The translations under genes and the position numbers were made by a program. This document shows, piece by piece, positions 60,601-64,000 of a stretch of 64,000 nt of DNA; position 1 is the first letter of the stretch; each line of letters begins with the position of its first letter. This DNA is from Cristatella mucedo. Taxonomy: Eukaryota; Bryozoa; Phylactolaemata; Cristatellidae. The DNA is taken from positions 1,146,501-1,210,500 of the forward strand of contig WPIO01000035.1 in assembly GCA_009760855.2 (NCBI GenBank). Direction: 5' to 3'. The notes below the pieces were generated by a model. The model saw only the letters and a list, made by a program, of their open reading frames with translations. It made no database searches and was not told where the DNA came from.

Positions 60601-61332
60601 TCTTAGTCATACACCTAATCTTGACTTTATAGAGTGAGTGGAGGTGACTATTAACCTCTCTCCTACGTACTAAGGATCCGAAGATATAGAAAAGTAAAGA
60701 GCGGCGTCCCGCAATCGCCGGCCGACACGATTCACGAGGTGAGTCGCCGTTACCTTATTGGATAGCAGACTACTTCTTAGGTTGACGCCGACGACAGGAA
60801 TCTTGTAGTATTCAAACGTATAAGGAACTGCCGTCATGAAGCGTTCTCGCTCTGCGGACACTTCGAACACCACGGCAAATATCTACAATGAGGCGCATGC
60901 AGTCACTTGTTTACGTTCAGACAGAACAACACTTAAGTGCGCAAGGCTAGTTTGCTCTGTCATTTGTGCCCTTGCCTTAAAGTTCGGTAAGAAATCGGAA
61001 TCAAAGAGATGGCATAAAAATACTACTTGCATTGATTGAGTTTCTCGATTTTTCTAGGCAATTAGCATGTTTGCTTTCACCTGCTTAGGGATCAACGTGT
61101 CGCAGATAACCATGGCCGTTTGCAATGGGTTTTGGGTAGCAACTATGGCGTGTGCATCCACGTAGTAGCCCTCTGGGAAGACATCCAGATGGCTCCTGAT
61201 CATGCTTTTGAACAGCTCCGCGTGTAACTCTGATGAGACAACCGCACCGATGGTGATATTCTGGGCACTCGATCCGACCAAGGAGCAGAGCAAAATCCAC
61301 ATCGCATTGTAAAGATAGGTGGGCGCTTCCAT
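37637..61332 (-). CDS. Nmdar1: NMDA receptor subunit 1 (GluN1), 17-exon gene model
   Basis: GluN1 is the obligatory glycine-binding subunit of NMDA receptors, a Ca2+-permeable, glutamate-gated channel of the postsynaptic membrane. Seventeen minus-strand exons, all with AG acceptors and GT donors and matching phases, give 887 codons without a stop. Layout by residue: signal peptide 1-24; amino-terminal domain to about 400; S1 about 425-560; M1 about 583-600; pore loop with N637 at the N-site; M3 with SYTANLAAF at 667-675; S2 693-835; M4 from 840. Ligand-contact positions keep the GluN1 pattern: P536, S538 (Thr in rat), R543, W752, D753, Y504 (Phe in rat). Rat Ser688 is Ala709 here. The S2 disulfide cysteines are present (765, 821). 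Rat GluN1 has about 938 residues, so a cytoplasmic tail of about 50 or more is missing from this model. Introns range from about 100 to 4300 bases. Confidence 0.95.
38755..38862 (-). CDS. Nmdar1: GluN1 exon 16 (end of S2)
   Basis: Residues 803-839. [11 protein letters not shown] matches GFMEDLDKTWV, C821 completes the S2 disulfide, and [11 protein letters not shown] matches the pre-M4 segment (APATLTFENMAG). Acceptor ATCGCTTAG, donor GGCAG/GTAAAA, phase 1 at both ends. Confidence 0.95.
39120..39720 (+). mobile_element. LINE family B copy split by a family A tail
   Basis: The first part, 39130 to about 39340, begins ATGGCTGCAAGGCTAATC and reads like the 58.5 kb family B copy through TTTCAGCCTAATC. 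The second part, about 39536-39720, continues the same element (homologue of the AATTAGCTGTCCCATTC to TTACGGC region). Family A sequence lies between them. It lies in GluN1 intron 15, antisense to the gene. Confidence 0.78.
39340..39535 (+). mobile_element. LINE family A 3' tail nested in family B
   Basis: Contains CTTGCATGCTGACCCTGTGC, the AACCATG block and the stem-loop, and ends in an ATT run at 39517-39528. Its insertion interrupts a family B copy. Confidence 0.82.
39725..40140 (+). mobile_element. LINE family A, 3' end fragment
   Basis: Starts within the RT end ([28 protein letters not shown]-like), then the 3' untranslated region, stem-loop and ATT run. It abuts the family B copy on its left. 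Confidence 0.86.
40141..41485. other. GluN1 intron 15, rest
   Basis: No repeat shared with the rest of the window apart from a local duplication of TTTCAGCTGAATTTGATTGGC-like words near 40470 and 40545. A minus-strand frame at 41184-41440 has an acceptor-like start, but its phase does not fit exon 15. Confidence 0.5.
41486..41658 (-). CDS. Nmdar1: GluN1 exon 15 (S2)
   Basis: Residues 745-803. [20 protein letters not shown] then [17 protein letters not shown] and KDSPW. W752 and D753 are the ligand-pocket residues (rat Trp731 and Asp732), and C765 is half of the S2 disulfide. Acceptor GCTGTGTAG, donor GAAA/GTAAGA, phase 2 in and 1 out. Intron 15 is 2623 bases and holds nested LINEs. Confidence 0.95.
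41810..43110 (+). mobile_element. LINE family A, best-preserved RT copy
   Basis: Reverse transcriptase palm is readable: [20 protein letters not shown], then [13 protein letters not shown] at about 42010 with the catalytic YADD intact, closely followed by a stop. The thumb region ([20 protein letters not shown]), [20 protein letters not shown] and [15 protein letters not shown] follow with one or two frameshifts. The end is the stem-loop (43037-43082) and an ATT-rich run. It lies in GluN1 intron 14, antisense to the gene. Confidence 0.93.
43115..43535 (-). mobile_element. LINE family B, inverted copy
   Basis: Reverse complement of the family B end: TATCTCCGTCTGTAACTCC at 43122 corresponds to GGAGTTACTGACGGAGATA, and the RT end follows. 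It faces the family B copy at 43860-44135. Confidence 0.85.
43860..44135 (+). mobile_element. LINE family B, 3' end copy
   Basis: CTACTCTCCTGCTGCCGACT, then CTCAACTGCTCTCCTGACTC and GAGTGCGCTATACAAAACTC, ending at GACGGAGATAC without a long ACATT run. It is closely similar to 58850-59095. Confidence 0.88.
44136..45019. repeat. GluN1 intron 14 end, with (CT)36 at 44832-44903
   Basis: A pure CT microsatellite of about 72 bases sits 187 bases outside the donor of exon 14. The rest is AT-rich and unrecognised. On the gene's strand it is a (GA)n run. Confidence 0.9.
45020..45177 (-). CDS. Nmdar1: GluN1 exon 14 (start of S2)
   Basis: Residues 693-745. [20 protein letters not shown] then [16 protein letters not shown] and IKAVRDG match GluN1. 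The residue aligned with rat Ser688, a glycine contact, is Ala709. Acceptor TTTCAG/CTA, donor TGG/GTAAGA, phase 2 out. Intron 14 is 3361 bases, with a long family A LINE, two inverted family B copies and a (CT)n run. Confidence 0.96.
45748..45896 (-). CDS. Nmdar1: GluN1 exon 13 (M3)
   Basis: Residues 643-692. [20 protein letters not shown] then the gating signature [15 protein letters not shown] and ISGINDAR, almost the same as vertebrate GluN1. Acceptor CTGCTTTCAG, donor CGG/GTAAGC, phase 0 out. Confidence 0.97.
46024..46258 (-). CDS. Nmdar1: GluN1 exon 12 (M1 and pore loop)
   Basis: Residues 565-643. [20 protein letters not shown] leads into M1, [10 protein letters not shown] follows it, then [18 protein letters not shown] forms the re-entrant pore loop. 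The N-site Asn (N637, rat Asn616) is kept; the two residues after it are Thr-Cys where rat has Ser-Gly. Acceptor TTTTGCAG, donor GAAT/GTGAGT, phase 1 out. Confidence 0.96.
46570..46690. repeat. (GT)n microsatellite in GluN1 intron 11
   Basis: GT repeats with GCGT interruptions, pure over about 46647-46679. On the gene's strand it is (CA)n. Confidence 0.92.
47225..48265 (-). mobile_element. LINE family A, long copy in gene orientation
   Basis: Read on the minus strand: [17 protein letters not shown]-like region, [27 protein letters not shown], then [36 protein letters not shown]-like and [17 protein letters not shown], ending in the stem-loop and ATT run at 47228-47245. A few frameshifts. In GluN1 intron 11, same strand as the gene. 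Confidence 0.92.
48490..48650 (+). repeat. tRNA-derived SINE, copy 3
   Basis: A-box-like GATGGCCTACTAGGTAAGG, B box GGCTCGAATCC at 48559, body CGGTGGTGATTGCC and end AAGGCTCTTCTGTCGCTATA. It is the best example of the family. Confidence 0.85.
48975..49105 (+). repeat. tRNA-derived SINE, diverged copy 4
   Basis: The head reads TAGCTCAGGGATAGGGTG (A box) and GGGTTCGAGTCCC (B box) and the body has AAGCGGTGGTGATTC. It resembles a tRNA at its head but lacks a closing acceptor stem. Bases 49106-50554 (rest of intron 11) hold nothing else recognised. Confidence 0.7.
50555..50719 (-). CDS. Nmdar1: GluN1 exon 11 (S1 end, pre-M1)
   Basis: Residues 510-564. [20 protein letters not shown] then [19 protein letters not shown] and GLTILIKK are near-identical in pattern to GluN1. 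P536, S538 and R543 sit at the glycine-contacting positions (Pro516, Thr518, Arg523 in rat). Acceptor TTCACTTTGCAG, donor AAG/GTAATG, phase 0. Intron 11 is 4296 bases and carries a family A LINE and two SINEs. Confidence 0.95.
50915..51039 (-). CDS. Nmdar1: GluN1 exon 10 (S1)
   Basis: Residues 468-509. [19 protein letters not shown] corresponds to QCCYGFCIDLLIKLARTMN, and HLVPDDQYG corresponds to HLVADGKFG, with Tyr504 at the ligand-contact Phe position of rat GluN1 (Phe484). Acceptor CTCTGTTCAG, donor ATC/GTAAGC, phase 1 in and 0 out. Confidence 0.92.
51140..51257 (-). CDS. Nmdar1: GluN1 exon 9 (start of S1)
   Basis: Residues 429-468. [18 protein letters not shown] matches IVTI..EPFVYVK.....G, the start of the ligand-binding core, and two cysteines (VEC, KTC) occupy the S1 disulfide positions. 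Acceptor TATATTTTAG/GCG. The donor GGAG/GTCAGA is weak but gives phase 1, which the next exon requires; the open frame past it has no GluN1 likeness. Confidence 0.85.
51534..51611. repeat. (CT)n microsatellite in GluN1 intron 8
   Basis: Almost pure CT for about 78 bases. A C12 homopolymer lies at 51309-51320 nearby. Confidence 0.95.
51985..52165 (-). mobile_element. LINE family B fragment, inverted
   Basis: Reverse complement of family B: GACTTCATCTCACGCAATAG corresponds to the TTGCGTGAGACGAAGTC region of other copies. It ends within the ACGACATCCACTCTCCTAC region. It faces the copy at 52665-53005. Confidence 0.75.
52665..53005 (+). mobile_element. LINE family B, 3' end copy
   Basis: GGTCCTAGACTGTGGAACTC, CAACGACATCTACTCTCC-like, CTCTTTGTTGCGTGGGATGA and the end GGAGATACATTACATT at about 52985-52999. 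Antisense to GluN1 in intron 8. Confidence 0.88.
53006..54280. other. GluN1 intron 8, possible further LINE-like piece
   Basis: The minus strand around 53540-53150 reads as a damaged stretch with [19 protein letters not shown] and a VWNTLP-like match near 53240, which hints at another non-LTR RT C-terminus, but I could not establish it. The remainder is unrecognised. Confidence 0.3.
54281..54379 (-). CDS. Nmdar1: GluN1 exon 8 (ATD to S1 linker)
   Basis: Residues 396-428, with [20 protein letters not shown] matching [20 protein letters not shown] of GluN1. Acceptor CTACTGCAG, donor AAG/GTAGGA, phase 0. Intron 8 is 3023 bases and carries a (CT)n microsatellite and family B LINE pieces in both orientations. 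Confidence 0.93.
54628..54796 (-). CDS. Nmdar1: GluN1 exon 7 (end of ATD)
   Basis: Residues 339-395. [20 protein letters not shown] then [13 protein letters not shown] matches the strongly conserved G.TG.V.F.E.GDR..A.Y...N. Acceptor CTCGCTTCTCAG. The donor chosen is GCGGCG/GTAGGC, phase 0; it is supported by phase with exon 8 but not by sequence conservation, so the last dozen residues are less certain. Confidence 0.87.
54905..55124 (-). CDS. Nmdar1: GluN1 exon 6 (ATD)
   Basis: Residues 266-339. [20 protein letters not shown] corresponds to GIIGLQLINGKNESAHISD, followed by [18 protein letters not shown] and a Cys-containing stretch. Acceptor ATTTCTCCGCAG, donor ACAG/GTAGCC, phase 1 in and 2 out. 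Confidence 0.9.
55653..56170. mobile_element. Putative AT-rich MITE in GluN1 intron 5
   Basis: The left end (55658-55679) and right end (56149-56170) are inverted repeats at 19 of 22 bases around the word TGACAAAATAGCC. The right end contains two copies of GGCTATTTTGTCAGG (56120 and 56149). The AT-rich interior contrasts with the GC-rich surroundings. A degenerate TTAGGG-like stretch (AACCCTTAACCTAAACCCT) lies inside at 56043-56061. The exact ends and target duplication are unclear. Confidence 0.55.
56720..56832 (-). CDS. Nmdar1: GluN1 exon 5 (ATD)
   Basis: Residues 228-266. [19 protein letters not shown] then SERSL matches [21 protein letters not shown]. Acceptor CTTCCAG/GCAG, donor AAAG/GTAGCG, phase 2 in and phase 1 out. 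Intron 5 is 1595 bases and holds an AT-rich MITE-like element. Confidence 0.9.
57001..57101 (-). CDS. Nmdar1: GluN1 exon 4 (ATD)
   Basis: Residues 195-228. [20 protein letters not shown] then CRVILLAAG aligns with KVLQF.PG......L......RVIILSAS of GluN1. Acceptor TTCGCAG/ATC, donor CGG/GTGAGC, leaving phase 2. The acceptor has a weak pyrimidine tract, so the first few residues are less certain than the rest. Confidence 0.85.
57303..57503 (-). CDS. Nmdar1: GluN1 exon 3 (ATD)
   Basis: Residues 128-194, including [19 protein letters not shown], which matches the conserved FLRT(V/I)PP.SHQ..VW of GluN1, and [10 protein letters not shown], matching SDDHEGRA. Acceptor ACTTACAG/ATC, donor GAA/GTATGG, phase 0. 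An alternative donor 18 bases earlier (GCG/GTGAAG) would also be in phase. The exon lies in the GC-rich block. Confidence 0.9.
58345..60115 (+). mobile_element. LINE family A interrupted by family B
   Basis: The left part, 58345-58513, is the RT palm ([20 protein letters not shown]; the YADD box reads YSGD). The right part resumes at 59104 with GCTGCATGTATGGATGAGG, exactly the next segment of family A (compare 42096 onward), and continues through [13 protein letters not shown] and the stem-loop at about 60045-60090 with an ATT run. The gap is a family B copy. In GluN1 intron 2, antisense. Confidence 0.9.
58514..59103 (+). mobile_element. LINE family B, 5'-truncated, nested in family A
   Basis: Starts at GATATGGCTGCAAGGCTGG and carries the family's RT C-terminal frame intact over about 170 codons: [40 protein letters not shown] and [17 protein letters not shown]. 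It ends GGAGATACATTACATT. It is the least damaged family B copy and a useful reference for the others. Confidence 0.92.
60335..60435 (+). mobile_element. LINE family A, stem-loop tail only
   Basis: Only AACAAATGTAAAGCGCC through the stem-loop to GGGCGCTTTATAAAG and an (ATT)n run remains, immediately after 200 bases of unrelated DNA. It could be the tail of a SINE like the one at 7605-7770 whose head has decayed. Confidence 0.8.
60754..60882 (-). CDS. Nmdar1: GluN1 exon 2 (ATD)
   Basis: Residues 85-127, [10 protein letters not shown] to SLLSNK, aligned with the VYAVLVSHP...YRIPVLGL region of GluN1. Here the conserved core is [18 protein letters not shown]. Acceptor CATTGTAG/ATA, donor AAG/GTAACG, phase 0 at both ends. 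Intron 2 is 3250 bases and contains the nested LINE block at 58.3-60.4 kb. Confidence 0.9.
61081..61332 (-). CDS. Nmdar1: GluN1 exon 1: signal peptide and start of ATD
   Basis: It starts at ATG 61332-61330 and codes residues 1-84. Residues 1-24 are a signal peptide (hydrophobic [10 protein letters not shown], cut near SSAQ). [10 protein letters not shown] follows, the typical opening of the GluN1 amino-terminal domain, and it ends at [10 protein letters not shown]. The donor is CAG/GTGAAA, phase 0. The ATG directly follows TTTAATTTGCAG, a good splice acceptor, so the 5' untranslated part is probably on a separate cis exon or is supplied by trans-splicing. Intron 1 is 198 bases. Confidence 0.92.
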
Positions 61333-61873
61333 CTGCAAATTAAAGAATCAGCTTTGGCTGCTAATTCTTGGCCAGCACATTATATGCGATTTAATACTTT
61401 TGTTGTTGGTGTTCCTCTTAGGGACCTACATTGCCTGGACTCAAACTTCGCAAAGCTTTAGAAGCGAAGAACTCCGAAGAGCTACAACCGAGCAACAGCG
61501 TGTTTAGAAGGCGGGAGCGAGTACCGTTTTACTTCGGCAAGCTTAATATTTGCGAAAAATCACTGTTTGCACTCATGTATGGCTTACAGTCATCCGGCAC
61601 TTCGCTCCTGTTTTGTCTGCAAGTAGGGGACAGAGTGTTTGCAATGTGCCTCCTAAATGACTTGAGACTCCTGCCATCCCGCAAGACGTTTATTGTGCCG
61701 CTTCCAGCATAGGAATGCCCGGCGGCGTAATTGTGGACCAAGTGGTGTGATGTGCGGACAAGCGCTGAATGCGCTACATAAAAGTAAGCTAATAAAGATT
61801 GAACAGATATATCACATAAAAGAAGAGCTACACGAACACGAAATCTTCCCTCCTTATGAAAATGCGCTTCGAG
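61333..61873. other. Upstream of GluN1 exon 1
   Basis: An acceptor-like TTTAATTTGCAG abuts the ATG. I see no convincing core promoter. The decayed gypsy pol begins at about 61874, and an LTR might lie in this interval, but I could not identify one. Confidence 0.4.
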
Positions 61874-62434
61874 TTAAAACAAAGTTTTAAAACTGAGCAG
61901 GGGTTTGCCTTTTATGGATCTCACGAAATATTTGAGAACGGTCGCCGAGGCTGGGTGACTTTCTGCTCTCGTAGCCAACTCGGTATCTGGTGGCTGTGCC
62001 TCAGGGGTAGTAGTTCCTGCCTCGGTATGCATTCCTTCCATCACAGACGTTTCAGCACCTGCTGCAGGTGGTTCAAGCAAAGCCGATACCATGCCAATTG
62101 TTGGCATGGATTGAAAAGCAGATTGTTGCTGTGTAGTGCCTGTAAATGACCGGTTGCTAGGCATCTGATTAGTGCAGGGTTTAGGAGTCCTCTCTCGAAG
62201 CCGGTCAGCACGGCGTACTGTCACGTTAGCTTCTACTTGTTTGGCATACATACAGTGTCTATGATGGGCCACCACTGAGCCGGTTGACCAAGTGGTCGAA
62301 TGAAGTCCGGTAGTTCTTGTACCGCAGAAAATCTCCTTTGCGATACGTCGCCTTCTCCAAAAAGTAGTAGGCTCAATTGGCAGGGCGGGGGTTGGTCGAA
62401 GAAGACCTAGTAGGGCTCGGAATTTTCGACGCAT
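61874..62434 (-). pseudogene. Ty3/gypsy pol C-terminal end
   Basis: A minus-strand frame opening RRKFRALLGLLRPTPALP resembles the R.LRTRLDLLRP segment that follows the integrase core in gypsy pol proteins, then a VVAHRH-like basic region and a Thr/Pro-rich end. It follows the integrase remnant directly. Confidence 0.65.
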
Positions 62435-62437
62435 GAA

Positions 62438-62936
62438 TCACTCAGCAGCTGTATTCTGCTCTTCATCCGTTGGGGTGGCACGGTATTTTTGCAAGGATTC
62501 ATCAATCGGCGTCTGCACCGTCCCAGTAGATACTATGTAGGATCGTCTAAAGGTCTGCAAAAACCTCCCAACTGAGCTAAACTGTGGACCTTTGTCGCTA
62601 GCAACGACATTTTGGCAGGCCCACGCGAGCAAAAAGCGTTCTTAGCTTTGATATGGTAGGCTGAGAAGTGGCGTTTTGTACGGCGGATACTGCAGGCCTC
62701 TTTGTGAAAGCGTCAACCACTATCGAGAAAAGGTAATTATCAATAGGCCCAGAAAAAGCTAAATGTACACGTTGCCAAGGACCCTCAGGGGTCGTCCAGT
62801 GGTATGGGTTGAATGGCGCTGCATTGCGAACGGCGTTGCAGTGTGGGCATGCTCCAAACAGTGCCTCTATGTCCGCGTCCAAGTTCGGACACCACACAAA
62901 AAATTTCTGTAAATGGTACCATTCGCATGATGCCAA
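62438..62936 (-). pseudogene. Ty3/gypsy integrase remnant
   Basis: Two overlapping minus frames. The first has the zinc-finger end (FGACPHCNAVRNAAPFNPYH) and core start (RVHLAFSGPIDNYLFSIVVD); the first catalytic Asp of the usual I.DFAGP is replaced by Ala. The second has VASDKGPQFSS, keeping the second Asp. The segment with the catalytic Glu looks deleted. It is inactive. Confidence 0.85.
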
Positions 62937-63416
62937 GATGCCTTTCGTAAAGTTCTGCGAGCATCCTTTCTCAAAGGTTATTTGATGTTATTAGCCCAGT
63001 GCTTTTCACGCAGCACTAGTCTAGTGTCGAGAGCTCTTGGCGTAATTTGCAGTATGCCTCAAAATTTGGGGCACGACGGCGTTGTCCCAGCCATAATTTT
63101 ACTGTCATCCCATAGGCCTTCATCGGGTTTGGCTCTGACTGCAGCTATTTTCGCACCTTCTGAAATGTTACAGGTAGTAATGCAAGCTTCGCGATGGGAA
63201 AAAGTCTCATCAGCTTGCAATCCTCGTCTAGGTACGGTTGGGGTAGTCTAAACACGGCATCAGTTTTGCATGCTCCTCAGACCTTTGATACTCAATGTCG
63301 TAAGAGTATGCTGACAGTACGACCGCCCACAGTCGCATTCGCATCGCTGCAATAGGTGGGACGCCTTTCTTAGGCCCCAGGAGTGTCACGAGTGGCTTGT
63401 AGTTAGTGTGGTTAGT

Positions 63417-64000
63417 TTAAGGAAATTCGTTCTTTCGTAAAGATAAAAACATGTAAGCGGAGGATACGGAGAATCGGTAATAGTGTGTATCTCTCGATCT
63501 GAGAGTCTCACTGCTGTGGAGGGTCTGCGAAGCGAAACATATCGGTCGCTCATCACTGTTTGCAAATTTGTGAGATAGCACCGCCCTAGGGCCCATAAGC
63601 CTATGCCTCACATACCAGTACCAATTGCATATTCGCAACATACTGCGTCAAGACACGCTCTGTCGACGAGGCTTTTATTTTAGTAAAAGCCTCGTCGCTA
63701 GTAGTCGCCCATACCCAGTCTTGGCGTTTCTTCAGCAGTTTATGCAGAGGGTGCAAGAAGGTTGCAAGATCTGGCAAGAACTTGTGGTAGTACTGTAATA
63801 GACCCAGGAAGGATCTTCCTTCGCCACAGCCGTCTCTTAGTGTAGGTGCTGATGTAATTGCTTTAACTTTGACCATATTATAGTTTATGCCGTGCTTATT
63901 TATCCTATATCCCAGGTAAACAATTGAGGGTTGCAAAAATGCGAGCTTAGCACGAAGAACGTTCAAGCCACCAGCATTTCCTTTTGGAAACATGGCGTCG
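63417..64000 (-). pseudogene. Ty3/gypsy RT and RNase H, cut by the window edge
   Basis: Minus strand: VYLGYRINKHGINYNMVKVK, then RSFLGLLQYYHKFLPDLATF and LHPLHKLLKK form the RT thumb and connection of gypsy-type elements. RNase H start follows in another frame (GPRAVLSHKFANSDERPICF then ASQTL). The catalytic YADD would lie beyond the right edge. The frame breaks between the two parts, so it is a pseudogene. About 480 bases (62937-63416) between RT/RNase H and integrase have no readable domain. Confidence 0.9.

Noticed and set aside
62982-63251. Plus-strand frame near the gypsy remnant
   Set aside because: It lies antisense between RT and integrase parts of the same pol and has no recognisable domain.
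1-64000. CRISPR arrays, operons or riboswitches
   Set aside because: No spaced direct repeats and no bacterial gene organisation; the window is animal nuclear DNA.

Overview
This is nuclear DNA from an invertebrate animal, probably a bilaterian. The evidence is a multi-exon gene with GT-AG introns, many 5'-truncated CR1/L2-like LINEs, tRNA-derived SINEs, hAT and Tc1 relics, a decayed Ty3/gypsy copy, and one short TTAGGG-like stretch that argues weakly against most insects. I could not place the phylum. There are no operons, CRISPR arrays or bacterial features.

The main content is on the minus strand between 61332 and 37637. Seventeen coding exons, joined in consistent reading phase, spell 887 codons of an NMDA-type ionotropic glutamate receptor subunit 1 (GluN1/Nmdar1). 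It has a signal peptide, amino-terminal domain, S1, M1, pore loop with the N-site asparagine, M3 with [10 protein letters not shown]2, and M4. The cytoplasmic tail exon(s) were not identified and should lie below 37637. Exons 3-8 sit in a GC-rich, CpG-rich block (about 54.4-58.1 kb); the other exons sit in AT-richer DNA. Introns 2, 5, 8, 11, 14 and 15 carry transposon insertions.

A second minus-strand gene is likely at 15.3-7.2 kb. A long Thr/Ser/Pro-rich mucin-like exon (15299 down to about 12.4 kb) is followed by a well-spliced exon coding one membrane helix (7285-7204), and the two are phase compatible. I infer a membrane-anchored mucin-like protein. Its signal-peptide exon was not found.

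Two LINE families dominate the repeats. Family A ends in a conserved stem-loop (AAGCGCC...GGCGCTT) followed by (ATT)n. Family B ends in ACATT repeats. They are nested in each other in at least two places. One tRNA-derived SINE (7605-7770) carries a family A tail, which suggests a LINE/SINE partnership. A decayed gypsy pol occupies the right edge (61874-64000, minus) just upstream of GluN1 exon 1.

Remaining regions: GC-rich islands at 18.0-19.65, 27.2-31.0 and 32.1-35.4 kb, in which I could not support any gene; several microsatellites and perfect hairpins; and long stretches of intergenic DNA with nothing recognisable. Coordinates of repeats are read by eye and are good to roughly 10-30 bases. 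GluN1 exon limits were chosen from splice sites and phase.
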